Below, piece by piece: positions 52,780 through 61,670 of a stretch of 64,000 nt of DNA. A program made the translations under genes and the position numbers. How positions within the stretch are numbered: the first letter of the stretch is position 1; each line of letters begins with the position of its first letter. Where the stretch lies: contig NC_014550.1 in NCBI RefSeq assembly GCF_000197735.1, forward strand, positions 3,038,001 through 3,102,000, in the 5' to 3' direction. The notes under the pieces are model-generated. The model was given only the letters and a program-made list of their open reading frames with translations, was not told where the DNA came from and ran no database searches. This DNA comes from Glutamicibacter arilaitensis Re117 (GTDB lineage: Bacteria > Actinomycetota > Actinomycetes > Actinomycetales > Micrococcaceae).

Positions 52780-55236
52780 CTACGAGGCCAGTCGACGCGC
52801 AAGATATTGCGCGGTTCGGCTGGCCTCGTTTTGCGCCACCTGGGCAGGTGTTCCAGCAGCGACAATCCGTCCGCCGCCGTCCCCGCCTGCAGGCCCCAGG
52901 TCTATCACCCAGTCGCTAGCGGCCACCACATCCATATGGTGCTCCACTACAATCACGGTATTGTCCTGGTCAACGAGTTGTTGCAACTGCGAAATCAGCA
53001 GTTGCACGTCCGCTGGGTGCAGTCCGGTGGTTGGCTCATCGAGCAGGTAGAGGGTATGCCCACGGCGCTGGCGTTGCAGCTCGGTAGCCAGCTTGATGCG
53101 TTGGGCCTCGCCGCCAGACATTTCAGTGGCCGGTTGCCCCAGTTGCAGGTATCCAAGGCCAACTTCGCGCAGCGTGGCCAAGGCCCGGGCAGCGGCGGGA
53201 ATATCCGCTAGGAATTCTTCGGCTTCATTGACGCTCAGCTCCAGGATTTGGGCAATGTTCTTCCCGGCATATTCAACTTCAAGTGTCTGCTGGTTGTAGC
53301 GGGTGCCGTGGCATTGCGGGCATGGCCCATAAGTACCTGGCAGGAACAGCAGCTCGATTTCCAAGAAGCCCTCGCCCAGACAATTTTCACACCGGCCGCC
53401 TGCGACGTTGAACGAGAACCGTCCAGCGCTGTAGCCGCGTTCCTTGGACAGCGGCAGCTCGGCAAACGCCTTGCGCACCGCGTCGAACAAGCCCGTATAC
53501 GTGGCCACGTTTGACCGCGGGGTTCGCCCAATGGGCTTCTGATCCATCAGGACCACGCGGTTGACCTGTTCCGCGCCTCGCGCTTGGGCAATCACCGCAC
53601 GCTGCGCGGCATCCTCCTGTTCTTCGGACTCAGCCAACGCCAATCCCCCAGCACCTTGCGCCAAGGCAACGGACACCAGACTGGATTTTCCCGAACCGGA
53701 GACACCTGTCACCGAGCAGAAGGTGCCCAAGGGGAAGGAAGCATGAACATCTACCAAGTTGTGCAGGTTCACGCCATCCAGTTCCAGCCATTCCTTGGCT
53801 GTGCGCAATTCTCGGTGCGGAGCTGGTCCGGGCTCCAGGAATCTACGCGTCACTGACTTCTCGACCTGTGCAAGTCCTTGAACTTCACCGCTATAGAGCA
53901 CCTGTCCGCCACCGCTGCCGGCACCCGGCCCGACATCCACAATCCATTCGGCACGGCTGACAACATCCATATTGTGCTCCACGACGAACACCGAGTTGCC
54001 TTCCGCCTTCAGCGCGGAAAGCACTTCGATCAACGGCTGCACATCGGCTGGGTGCAACCCTGCCGAAGGCTCGTCGAGCACATAGATCACGCCGAACAGT
54101 CCTGCCCGCAGCTGGGTGGCAATGCGCAATCTCTGCATTTCACCAGGCGACAAGGTCGGGGTGGATCGATCCAGGCTGAGGTAGCCCAATCCAAGTTCCA
54201 CCAGTACTTCGATTCTGGCCAGCAAGTCCGTGCTGATGGTGCTGATGACTTCTGCCTGGGCTTCTTCTTCGGCTGGAACGGCGAAGGGACGCAAGAGCTC
54301 AGCTAAGAATTGCAATGGCTTGGCATTGAATTCGGAGATATTCAGCCCGGAAAAGCTGACTTGCAGTGCATCTGGGCGGAACCCGGTGCCAGCACATTCC
54401 GGGCAGTCCTGCGAATGCATGAAGGCCAAAGCCTTGGCCCGCAGATTTTCGCTCTTCGAGGTGGCCACCGTATGTCGCACATAGCGTTCGGCACTCCAGA
54501 ACCGCCCCTTGTATGGCTTGGCAACGCGGTCGCGCTCAGGTGTTACCTCAACTACCGGCTGGTCCTCGGTGAACAACAGCCACTGCCTGGTTTCTTCAGG
54601 CAAGGTTTGGAACGGGACATCGATGTCGTAGCCGAGGTGCGTGGTGATATCGCGCAGGTTCTTGCCCTGCCATGCACCGGGCCAGGCGGCTATGGCCCCG
54701 TCGCGGATGCTCAAGGTCGGGTCGGGAACCAGCGACTTCTCGCTGACTGAATGCACTGTTCCCACTCCATGGCACACTGAGCATGCACCAACAGCGGTGT
54801 TGGTGGAAAACGCATCGGAGTCCAGCCGCGGTGCGCCTTGCGGATATGAACCAGCACGGGAAAACAGCATGCGCACCGAATTGGAAAGGGTGGTCAGTGT
54901 ACCCACCGTTGACCGGGAGCTGGCGGCACCACGGCGTTGCTGCAAGGCCACCGCGGGTGGCAAGCCGGAAATGAATTCGACTTTGGGAGTGTGGCCCTGG
55001 GCGATGAGTCGACGCGCGTAGGGAGCTACAGATTCGAGGAATCGCCGCTGGGACTCAGCAAAAATGGTGCCGAAAGCCAAAGATGATTTCCCCGAACCTG
55101 AAACACCGGTGAAGGCCACAATGGAATCGCGCGGAATACGCGCTTCAACGTTCTGCAGGTTGTTCTCGTTGGCTCCACGCACATGGATGAAACCATCGTG
55201 CCGGCCCTTACCCTGTTCCCGTGCAAAGCTGTTCAT
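52780..55236 (-). CDS. UvrA-like ABC-type ATPase (UvrA2 class)
   Basis: The 818-residue protein has two ABC ATPase modules with Walker A at FTGVSGSGKSSLAFGTIF (near 45) and VTGVSGSGKSSLVSVALA (near 510). Signature motifs LSPGEMQRLRIATQL and MSGGEAQRIKLATEL and zinc-finger cysteines (CSVCHGVG, CPECAGTGF, CENCLGEGF, CPQCHGT) are present. At about 820 residues it is shorter than housekeeping UvrA (about 940-1000) and appears to lack the UvrB-binding insertion. UvrA2 proteins are linked to drug or DNA-adduct tolerance. The start is the ATG at 55236 behind GAGGA. Confidence 0.92.
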   Translation of the reverse strand: MNSFAREQGKGRHDGFIHVRGANENNLQNVEARIPRDSIVAFTGVSGSGKSSLAFGTIFAESQRRFLESVAPYARRLIAQGHTPKVEFISGLPPAVALQQRRGAASSRSTVGTLTTLSNSVRMLFSRAGSYPQGAPRLDSDAFSTNTAVGACSVCHGVGTVHSVSEKSLVPDPTLSIRDGAIAAWPGAWQGKNLRDITTHLGYDIDVPFQTLPEETRQWLLFTEDQPVVEVTPERDRVAKPYKGRFWSAERYVRHTVATSKSENLRAKALAFMHSQDCPECAGTGFRPDALQVSFSGLNISEFNAKPLQFLAELLRPFAVPAEEEAQAEVISTISTDLLARIEVLVELGLGYLSLDRSTPTLSPGEMQRLRIATQLRAGLFGVIYVLDEPSAGLHPADVQPLIEVLSALKAEGNSVFVVEHNMDVVSRAEWIVDVGPGAGSGGGQVLYSGEVQGLAQVEKSVTRRFLEPGPAPHRELRTAKEWLELDGVNLHNLVDVHASFPLGTFCSVTGVSGSGKSSLVSVALAQGAGGLALAESEEQEDAAQRAVIAQARGAEQVNRVVLMDQKPIGRTPRSNVATYTGLFDAVRKAFAELPLSKERGYSAGRFSFNVAGGRCENCLGEGFLEIELLFLPGTYGPCPQCHGTRYNQQTLEVEYAGKNIAQILELSVNEAEEFLADIPAAARALATLREVGLGYLQLGQPATEMSGGEAQRIKLATELQRQRRGHTLYLLDEPTTGLHPADVQLLISQLQQLVDQDNTVIVVEHHMDVVAASDWVIDLGPAGGDGGGRIVAAGTPAQVAQNEASRTAQYLARRLAS
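52782..52832 (+). terminator. panD terminator overlapping the 3' coding end of the UvrA-like gene
   Basis: An outer 10-bp stem (52782-52791 with 52820-52829), an inner 5-bp stem (52796-52800 with 52809-52813) and a following TTTT form an intrinsic terminator for panD. The same bases encode the last residues of the UvrA-like protein on the other strand. Confidence 0.78.
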
Positions 55237-55290
55237 CTTCCTCACACTATACGTCCATGACGCATCGGCTCAATTGGACTCAGAGATCCT

Positions 55291-55659
55291 TCATGATTCC
55301 CCGCCTTGGCAGGCGGCGTCGGGGCAACCCTGCCAAGTTTTCGAGAAGTAGCCGATGATGTCGACGCTATGGCCCAAAGGATAGGTCTTATCCACCTTCC
55401 CGTGGACCAGCTTGGCTGCCTGTTCCACAGCAAGATGGAAAAAACGGCAAACCTCAGAGTATTTCCATACGTAGGCAATGACATCCGCCAGCTGTCCATG
55501 CGTCAATCGCTGGCGTGGTTCATAGCCTGCTTCCACAATGAATTTGTACACGATGGCTGCTGTGAGCTCATGGTCCTGACCGCATTCGCACCAGGACATT
55601 CCGGTGCTGGGCATGGACCAGACATCTAAGTTTCCACCTGTGAAGTGATCTTGTTGCAT
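55291..55659 (-). CDS. Conserved-looking hypothetical protein with Cys-rich ends
   Basis: The 122-residue protein starts at the ATG at 55659 with GGAGG five bases upstream, a strong sign of a real gene. It has WCECGQDH near residue 25 and CPDAACQGGES at the C-terminus. A helical middle contains DVIAYVWKYSEVCRFFHLAV. The two Cys groups could bind one metal ion. I do not recognise a family. It lies upstream of the UvrA-like gene on the same strand with a 54-base gap. Confidence 0.6.
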   Translation of the reverse strand: MQQDHFTGGNLDVWSMPSTGMSWCECGQDHELTAAIVYKFIVEAGYEPRQRLTHGQLADVIAYVWKYSEVCRFFHLAVEQAAKLVHGKVDKTYPLGHSVDIIGYFSKTWQGCPDAACQGGES

Positions 55660-55829
55660 CTCTTCCTCCCTCATTCGGCTGCAGCTGGATTTACCAATGT
55701 ACTGCCGGGCACCGACGGTTTGGCTTGGTGCCGACTAGGAGCCTCTTGCCTGCTTCACTGTTGCTTGGCATAGTCTGAGTCCACCGGAGGCACCAGCTGC
55801 CTGCTGGTCCTGTGCCAAGGAGAAAGATC

Positions 55830-56312
55830 ATGATCACCCGCTATCACCCCGACTCCAGCGATGGTGCTGCCCACCGCCAATGGAATGAACTGCTCCAGGA
55901 ATTACGTGTCATGCAAACCGGAGTGCAAGTCCTGGCCGCGTTCTTAGTCGTTCTGCCCTTCCAAGCCAGATTCGAAATTCTGGGCACCGTCGATGAAGTG
56001 GTGTACATCGTGTTGCTCGTGGCCGCGACCCTGCTAATTTTGCTCATGATTACGCCGGTCGCCGTGCACCGGTACTTCTTCGGGCAACGGCTCAAGGAAC
56101 AAACCGTGAGCCTGGGACATATTATTTTGAAGATCGTCGGCATCGGAGTGGGATTGCTGGTCTCCGGCTGTGTCTGGTTTGTGCTGCAGGTGCTCTTCGG
56201 CTGGCACATCGCTGCTTGGGTCGGTGGCGGTCTGACCGTGGTGACGCTGTTCTTGCTACTGGTTTTGCCTCGGCTGTTGCTTCCGCGCCGAGCGGAGCAA
56301 GTACAGAGCTGA
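55830..56312 (+). CDS. DUF6328-type four-helix membrane protein
   Basis: The 160-residue protein starts at the ATG at 55830 with AAGGAG eight bases upstream. A cytosolic N-terminus with QWNELLQELRVMQTGVQVLA leads into four predicted membrane helices (about 34-52, 60-80, 100-122 and 128-150), with PVAVHRYFFG after the second. This matches actinobacterial DUF6328 proteins. Its function is unknown. Confidence 0.8.
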   Translation: MITRYHPDSSDGAAHRQWNELLQELRVMQTGVQVLAAFLVVLPFQARFEILGTVDEVVYIVLLVAATLLILLMITPVAVHRYFFGQRLKEQTVSLGHIILKIVGIGVGLLVSGCVWFVLQVLFGWHIAAWVGGGLTVVTLFLLLVLPRLLLPRRAEQVQS

Positions 56313-56323
56313 CTGCTTGCGTC

Positions 56324-57124
56324 TCAAGCCATCTTCTGGATATGCCTGAGCATCAAGCGCATCGGTGCATGCCTGATGAACTTGGGACAGATTTTCGTTG
56401 CCAACCGGACTACGCGGATTACTCGGGCATTGCGTTTCTGGATGCCCGCGGTCAGCTCGTAGCCGAAGTCCTCACGCACTAAAGCGGGAAGTTGGGCAAT
56501 GGTGACGTCACGCATCAGAGGCAAGCCGATGCGGATCCACCATGGAGCGCTGCGTCCGGCGAACAGCTCATCGGCCAGTGCCCGGGTTTGTTCGGTGACT
56601 CGCAGCGATGGTTCCATCTGGGCAAGATATCTGCTGAATGCGGTGAGACTCTCCGGCCACCAATCAGCTGGCATCTGCAAGGCATTACCCAGCCTCGCGT
56701 ACTGCAAATAGAGCTCTTCTTGGTCTTGTACTTTCTCATCCAAGATCTGTCCGGCGATGACGCGGGCCGAGTCATAAAGCGTGGCCGCCACCCATAACTG
56801 GAGTTTCGGATCCAAGGCAGAATAGGCCGGTTCGCCGCTGCGCGGATTCCGAGTTCCGCGCACTGGCCGGTGCGCGGCATCCACATAGGCGATGATGGTG
56901 CGCTGCTGTGCTGCGGTTCCGTTGCTCAGGGCATAGATATAGCTCAGGGTGTGGATCAGCCGGCTGAGCGGATTGGCTGCGAAGTCCGAGTGCTCGGCGA
57001 TGGCTCGGCCAATTTGCGGGTGGGCCAGCTGCAGCAAGATTGCTCGACCCGCCCCAAGCAGCAGCCCTGCTTCGGGCGCGACGCGGGAGATGGCTTCCTG
57101 TTCCTGCCCATCTTTGCGATTCAT
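56324..57124 (-). CDS. MpaB-family (DUF2236) oxygenase-like protein
   Basis: The 266-residue helical protein has the DUF2236/MpaB marks: GLLLGAGRAILLQLAHPQIG, AIAEHSDFAANPLSRLIHTL and VDAAHRPVRGT, which carry the conserved His/Asp positions expected to bind heme or iron, and LWVAATLYDSARVI. Known relatives include the Latex clearing protein and the mycophenolate oxygenase MpaB. Its substrate is unknown. The start is probably the ATG at 57124, although no strong ribosome site is seen. Confidence 0.82.
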   Translation of the reverse strand: MNRKDGQEQEAISRVAPEAGLLLGAGRAILLQLAHPQIGRAIAEHSDFAANPLSRLIHTLSYIYALSNGTAAQQRTIIAYVDAAHRPVRGTRNPRSGEPAYSALDPKLQLWVAATLYDSARVIAGQILDEKVQDQEELYLQYARLGNALQMPADWWPESLTAFSRYLAQMEPSLRVTEQTRALADELFAGRSAPWWIRIGLPLMRDVTIAQLPALVREDFGYELTAGIQKRNARVIRVVRLATKICPKFIRHAPMRLMLRHIQKMA

Positions 57125-57266
57125 GCAAACCATTCTAGAAGGCGCAGAATGTTTCGCGGCTCTTGCCTTGCCCGCGCCAAGATCTGCCGCTGGGTGCCAC
57201 CCTGAGGCCAAAGGCACGCGAAACTGCGCTGGAGAATTCCAGCGCCGATTCGCGATCTGCGGTTTC

Positions 57267-57650
57267 CTAGAAGGCTACCCCGCAGTGCAGGATCGCGTTT
57301 GCGTACGGGGTCGCTTCCCCGGTGCGGATGATGATCTTGGCCTTGGGCAGTTCGGCCTTCAGTTCCTCATGGGTGATGAACTGCGGGTCCAGGCCGTTGG
57401 CGCTGCACAGATCCTGGACCGGACCGTCCTTGGCTTCGGCGGCCAAGTTGCTGCGCTCGATGACCATGTTGCGGGCCAGCACTTCCAAGACCTGTTCGAA
57501 GCTCAGCAGGCCTTGGATGAAGGCAAGATCAACGACCATCGGGCCCTGGGGAATGGGCAGGCCGCAGTCGGCAATCACCACAGTGTCGGTGTGCCCGCAC
57601 TTGGCTAAGGCGCCAAGCAGCGGGGCGTTGAGAATTTCGGATTTCAGCAC
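57267..57650 (-). CDS. rbsD: D-ribose pyranase
   Basis: The 127-residue protein matches RbsD. H20 (LAKCGHTDTVVIADCGLPIP) is the catalytic histidine, and AKIIIRTGEATPYANAILHC closes the active site. It interconverts pyranose and furanose forms of D-ribose so that ribokinase can act. It lies 35 bases after rbsK at the end of the ribose operon. Confidence 0.94.
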   Translation of the reverse strand: MLKSEILNAPLLGALAKCGHTDTVVIADCGLPIPQGPMVVDLAFIQGLLSFEQVLEVLARNMVIERSNLAAEAKDGPVQDLCSANGLDPQFITHEELKAELPKAKIIIRTGEATPYANAILHCGVAF

Positions 57651-57685
57651 GAAGGCGTCCTTTGGGCTTGCTCGAAAAGGGGGTC

Positions 57686-58588
57686 TTAAAGGTTCTGGAG
57701 GGAACGCGGGTAGGAAGCCTGTGCGCCATGGGCCTGCACGGTCAGGGCGGCGAACTTGCCGGCGAATTCTGCGGCCTGCACCAAGTCATCGCCATTTGCC
57801 AGACGTGCAGCTACGGCGCCGGTGAACGCGTCGCCGGCACCGGTGGTGTCCACTGCCTTGACCTTGACTGCAGGAAGCTGCTGAATGCCCGAACCCTGCT
57901 CAGCTACCAAGCAGCCGTTAGCCCCCAGGGTGATGACCAAGGATGCCAAGCCATGAGCCATGAGTTTTTGCGCAATAACTGGCTCAGCTTCGGTGGACAT
58001 GGTTTCGCTTCCATCAAGCTGCTGCAAAATCAGTGCGGCCTCATGCTCATTGACCACCAGCGGGTTGGCCTTGAGCAGGTATTCGCGGTCCAGCTCGATG
58101 ACCGGTGCCAGGTTCAGCACGATGCGCTGCGTAGCGCCGTCCATGGCGGCCTTGATGCCCGAGGCAGGGATTTCACCTTGCAGCACCAGGATGCCCTCGA
58201 TGGCTCCGGCGGCCTGCACCGCTTGGGCGGTGACCGTGGAGTTGGCACCGGAGATCACGGCGATGGAGTTCTCCGCGGCGGAATCCACCTGGATGATGGC
58301 CACGCCTGTTGGCTGTTCGGTGCGGGCTACGCGATCCAGCTTCACGCCTGCGTCTTCGAGCTGGCCCAGGGCAATCGCGGAGTGCGAGTCGTTGCCCACG
58401 GCGCCGATGAATTCGGTGGCGGCACCGGCCAGCTGCGCGGCCAGGGCCTGGTTGGCGCCCTTGCCGCCGGGTGAGAGCTGGTAGGAATCTGCCAGCACGG
58501 TTTCGCCCGGGCCGGGCAGGCGGGCCATCAACGCGGTGATGTCCACGTTGCTTGAGCCCACGATGGTGACCTGGATGTCCTGCTGCAT
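57686..58588 (-). CDS. rbsK: Ribokinase
   Basis: The 300-residue PfkB-fold kinase starts at the ATG at 58588 with AAGGAA about seven bases upstream. It shows VGSSNVDITALMARLPGPGE, the GGKGANQALAAQLAG signature and the catalytic VDTTGAGDAFTGAVAARLA. It phosphorylates D-ribose to ribose-5-phosphate. The gene is intact although the importer upstream is broken, so ribose or nucleoside-derived ribose from another source could still be used. Confidence 0.95.
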   Translation of the reverse strand: MQQDIQVTIVGSSNVDITALMARLPGPGETVLADSYQLSPGGKGANQALAAQLAGAATEFIGAVGNDSHSAIALGQLEDAGVKLDRVARTEQPTGVAIIQVDSAAENSIAVISGANSTVTAQAVQAAGAIEGILVLQGEIPASGIKAAMDGATQRIVLNLAPVIELDREYLLKANPLVVNEHEAALILQQLDGSETMSTEAEPVIAQKLMAHGLASLVITLGANGCLVAEQGSGIQQLPAVKVKAVDTTGAGDAFTGAVAARLANGDDLVQAAEFAGKFAALTVQAHGAQASYPRSLQNL

Positions 58589-58664
58589 GATGTTCTTCCT
58601 TCTTTGTCCCAATCCCGGCGGCCGATGGGTGCCGGTGTACTGCGTAGCTGCCGCTAAGGGCAGA

Positions 58665-58973
58665 TTACTCGCCTGCGTACTCGGCGAAGTTCTTTTCATC
58701 AACGGTGTCCACGGCAACCTGGACGTTGGCTTCTACTTCTTCGCCCTTGATGGCCTTGGCCAGGATCTGCACCGACTGCTTGCCCAGCTCGGCTGGGTTC
58801 TGCGCGATGGTGGCGACCAGGGTGCCGTCTTCAACAGCCTTGAAGCCGTCTTCGGTGCCGTCGAAGCCGACAACCTTCACGTCGTTGCCGGCCTTTGCAC
58901 CCAGTGCCTGGATGGCACCCAATGCCATTTCATCGTTCATGGCCAGCACGCCGGTTGCATCAGGGTTGGCCGC
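58665..58973 (-). pseudogene. rbsB: 3' remnant of rbsB (ribose-binding protein)
   Basis: About 102 codons of an RbsB-type periplasmic binding protein remain. The frame begins AANPDATGVLAMNDEMALGA (near 58973) and runs through KVVGFDGTEDGFKAVEDG and VATIAQNPAELGKQSVQIL to the end. The signal peptide and first two-thirds are missing. Upstream bases instead encode rbsA in another frame. It cannot make a working binding protein. Confidence 0.9.
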
Positions 58974-59674
58974 ACCAGTTCGTTCTCCTCGGTGTCCGCC
59001 AGAACGGTGGCGATGAACTTGCCGTCGCGCAACACGTTGACGAAGTCGCCGATTTCCGCGATCTCATCGAGGTGGTGGCTGATGAAGACCATGCCCACGC
59101 CCTGCGCCTTCAGCGTGTTGACTACCGAGAACAGATGCGCGATTTCGGCCTTGGTCAGCGCCGCGGTGGGCTCGTCGAGGATCAGCACGCGAGCGTCCAG
59201 GCTCAGTGCCTTGGCAATTTCAACCAGCTGCTGCTGGGCAAGGCCCAGCTCGCCCACTGGGGTATTCACATCCAGGTTCAGTCCGAGCTTGTCCATGGCC
59301 TCGCGCGCGATCTGGCGCATGGCGCGGCGGTTGATGATGCCGAATTTGCGCGGCACCCGGCCCAGGGTGATGTTCTCGGCGATGGTCATCGAAGGCACCA
59401 GGTTCAATTCCTGGTGGATGGTGGCGATGCCCAATGCCTCGGAGGCCTTGGTGTTCGGGATCTTCACCGCGTTGCCATCCATCAGGATCCGGCCGGCGTC
59501 CGGCTCGTGCACGCCGGCGATCATCTTGATCAGCGTGGACTTGCCTGCGCCGTTCTCGCCGAGCAGCACCGAGACCTTGCCGGCGTGCACCTCGACGGTG
59601 ACCTCATCGATTACCTGTACCGAGCCGAAGGACTTGCAGACCTTGTCCAGGACCAGCAGAGCGTCATTACTCAT
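58937..59674 (-). pseudogene. rbsA: 5' half of rbsA (ribose ABC ATPase), truncated and frameshifted into rbsB
   Basis: The first ~235 residues are a normal sugar ABC ATPase: Walker A VLLGENGAGKSTLIKMIAG, signature LGLAQQQLVEIAKALS, Walker B VLILDEPTAAL and H-loop MVFISHHLDEI. After TEENELVR the frame enters rbsB out of phase and stops at 58937 (PTLMQPACWP). Normal RbsA has a second ATPase half of about 250 residues. The start is the ATG at 59674 behind GGAAGGAA. The joint lies near 58966-58975, and rbsC is missing entirely. Confidence 0.92.
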
Positions 59675-59695
59675 TCTTGTTCCTTCCATCCTCAC

Positions 59696-60730
59696 CTATG
59701 CGCCGGTGGCGGCTTGCGTTGGGGCCAGCGACTCACGTGCGGTGAATCGGCTGGTGAATTCTTGGGGTTCCGGGGTGTTCCCGGCCATGGCTTCTTGAAG
59801 TGCCGCCACTGCCGCCCGGCCCATTGCGGTCAGGTCATGGCTGATCGTGGCAATTGGCGGATCATGCATGAGCATCGCGTCCACCTCATCGAAGGTGATC
59901 ACCGAGAGCTGCTGGCCGATCCGGATGCCGGCTTGCCGCCACACGGTCAAGGCGCCAATGGCCATCGGCGCATCGGCGATGACCACAGCGGTAGGTGCTA
60001 ATTCGTGCTCCAGCAGCCAGCGGGCACCTTGGGCACCGGAGGCGGCGCGGAAGTCGCCGGCAAAGTGCAGCGCAGGATTGATTTCCAGTCCGTTGGCCGC
60101 CATTGCTTGGTCGAAGGCGCTGTGGCGTTCGCGGGCGGTGGATGCGTGGTCCGGGCCGCCGAGGAAAGCGATGCTGGTGTGGCCCAGGCTCTTCAGCTTC
60201 CCGATGGCCTCTTCCAGCGCCTTGGTGCTGGAGGCGGTAATGGAGGGAATGTTCAGCTGCGGCAGGGTGCGGTCCACGAAGACCAGCGGAGTTCCGGAGG
60301 AAACGATGCGCTGCATCATCTGGCTTGGCCGGTCGGCGTCTTCATCCAGGCCCTGCGGAACGACAATCAACCCGTCCACTCGGCGCGAAAGCATGGCGGC
60401 CAGGAATTGGTCTTGCTGTTCGCTGTCCTCGTTGGCGTTGCCGATGAAAGTCATCATTCCTGCGGCATGGGCTTGCTGCTCGACAGCATGGGCTAGATCA
60501 GAGAAGTAGGGGTTGCGCACATCGGAAATCAGCAGCGCGATGGTGTCGGTTTTGGTGGAGCGCAGGGACCGGGCTTGGGCGTTGGGAACGAAGCCCAATT
60601 CCTTGGCGACGGCCTGGACCTTTTCGCGGGAAGCGGCCGAGGTGGCGGGGTGGCCAGAGAGAACGCGTGAAGCAGTGGCGGAGGATACTCCGGCTGCAAG
60701 TGCCACATCCTTGATGGTGACAGTGTTCAT
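59696..60730 (-). CDS. rbsR: LacI-family regulator of the ribose operon
   Basis: The 344-residue repressor has an N-terminal LacI helix-turn-helix (TIKDVALAAGVSSATASRVL), a hinge helix (NAQARSLRSTKTDTIALLIS) and a periplasmic-binding-like core (DVRNPYFSDLAHAVEQQA, LIVVPQGLDED, VFVDRT). It heads the rbs operon and is separated from rbsA' by 21 bases. A 36-base perfect palindrome with two AATCGATT cores lies just upstream and is its probable operator. Ribose is the likely inducer, judged from the neighbours. Confidence 0.9.
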   Translation of the reverse strand: MNTVTIKDVALAAGVSSATASRVLSGHPATSAASREKVQAVAKELGFVPNAQARSLRSTKTDTIALLISDVRNPYFSDLAHAVEQQAHAAGMMTFIGNANEDSEQQDQFLAAMLSRRVDGLIVVPQGLDEDADRPSQMMQRIVSSGTPLVFVDRTLPQLNIPSITASSTKALEEAIGKLKSLGHTSIAFLGGPDHASTARERHSAFDQAMAANGLEINPALHFAGDFRAASGAQGARWLLEHELAPTAVVIADAPMAIGALTVWRQAGIRIGQQLSVITFDEVDAMLMHDPPIATISHDLTAMGRAAVAALQEAMAGNTPEPQEFTSRFTARESLAPTQAATGA

Positions 60731-60750
60731 GGTGATAAGCCCCTTTGCTT

Positions 60751-60786
60751 ACTGTGTAATCGATTCCATGGAATCGATTACACAGT
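60751..60786. promoter_or_regulatory. 36-base perfect palindrome, rbsR operator
   Basis: The 36 bases are a perfect palindrome centred between 60768 and 60769 (CCATGG core). It contains two copies of AATCGATT (60758-60765 and 60772-60779), each a LacI-type dyad with a central CG. The copies are 14 bases apart. It lies 21 bases before the rbsR start, where bound repressor would block transcription. Confidence 0.8.
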
Positions 60787-60983
60787 TTTCCCCACAAAGA
60801 TTCCAAAGTCAATACGCGCTGAGCGGGAGCAGAATAGTCCCTGATCGAGTATTTCGATTCATTGCCCAGTGACTTGCTCGTTTGGGAATCAGGTCGCGCA
60901 AATCGCAGAATAAGTAAGATTTAAACCCGGTCTTGGCAAGTGCTTTTCCACCTCTGGATACGGGCACAGGCTTTATCGCTAAG

Positions 60984-61670
60984 ATGGGAAATGTGTCGGT
61001 CAACCAGCTTTCAGATAGCGCGCAGAACTATCTCAAGATCATTTTCGGTCTCAACGAATGGTCCGCAGATCCGGTAACCGCCAGCATCATCGCCAACAAG
61101 TCGGGCATGAAGCTTTCTACCGTTTCCGGCGCGCTGAGCAAACTACGCCAGCAAGGCCTGCTTGACCACGCGCCCTACGGGGCCGTGACGCTCACCGAGT
61201 TGGGCCGCGAGTATGCAGTCACCATGGTGCGCCGCCACCGCCTGCTCGAAACATTCCTCGTGCAGATGCTCGGCTACCGCTGGGACCAGGTGCACGACGA
61301 GGCCGAAAGCTTGGAGCACGCAGTCTCCGACTTCATGATCGAGCGCATCGACAATTTGCTCGAACACCCCACCCGCGATCCGCACGGCGACCCGATACCG
61401 ACCGCCGAGGGCCGGATTTCCATCCCGCAGGCTTTCAATTTGGGCGAAGCCCGCGATGAGGCCCACGTGCTGGTCGAACGCATTGCAGATGATGATTCGC
61501 AGCTGCTGCAGTACTTTTCCGATCACCGCATCATTGTCGGCGCACAGCTGCACGTGACCGCCGGTGAGAAATTCTCCGAAACGGTGAATGTGGAAGTCGC
61601 TTCAACTGGCGAAACCCTGCGTCTCGGCTCTCGTGCCGCGGCTGCCATCTGGGTCTCCGCAGCGCCCTGA
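60984..61670 (+). CDS. DtxR/MntR-family metal-dependent regulator
   Basis: The 228-residue protein has an N-terminal winged helix (LSDSAQNYLKIIFGLNEW, IANKSGMKLSTVSGALSKLR) and a metal-binding dimerisation domain (RRHRLLETFLVQMLGYRWDQ, VHDEAESLEHAVSDFMIERI) with the conserved Glu/His ligands. A C-terminal SH3-like FeoA-type domain follows (about 155-228). It probably senses Mn2+ or Fe2+ and controls the metal ABC transporter at the end of the window. The start could be the ATG at 60984 or a GTG at 60993 (MSVNQLSDSAQ); neither has a strong ribosome site. Confidence 0.88.
   Translation: MGNVSVNQLSDSAQNYLKIIFGLNEWSADPVTASIIANKSGMKLSTVSGALSKLRQQGLLDHAPYGAVTLTELGREYAVTMVRRHRLLETFLVQMLGYRWDQVHDEAESLEHAVSDFMIERIDNLLEHPTRDPHGDPIPTAEGRISIPQAFNLGEARDEAHVLVERIADDDSQLLQYFSDHRIIVGAQLHVTAGEKFSETVNVEVASTGETLRLGSRAAAAIWVSAAP

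Noticed and set aside
58665..58949. A small intact 94-codon gene starting at 58949
   Set aside because: Its sequence is the C-terminal lobe of RbsB and the homologous frame extends upstream of that ATG to about 58973, so it is a gene fragment and not a gene.
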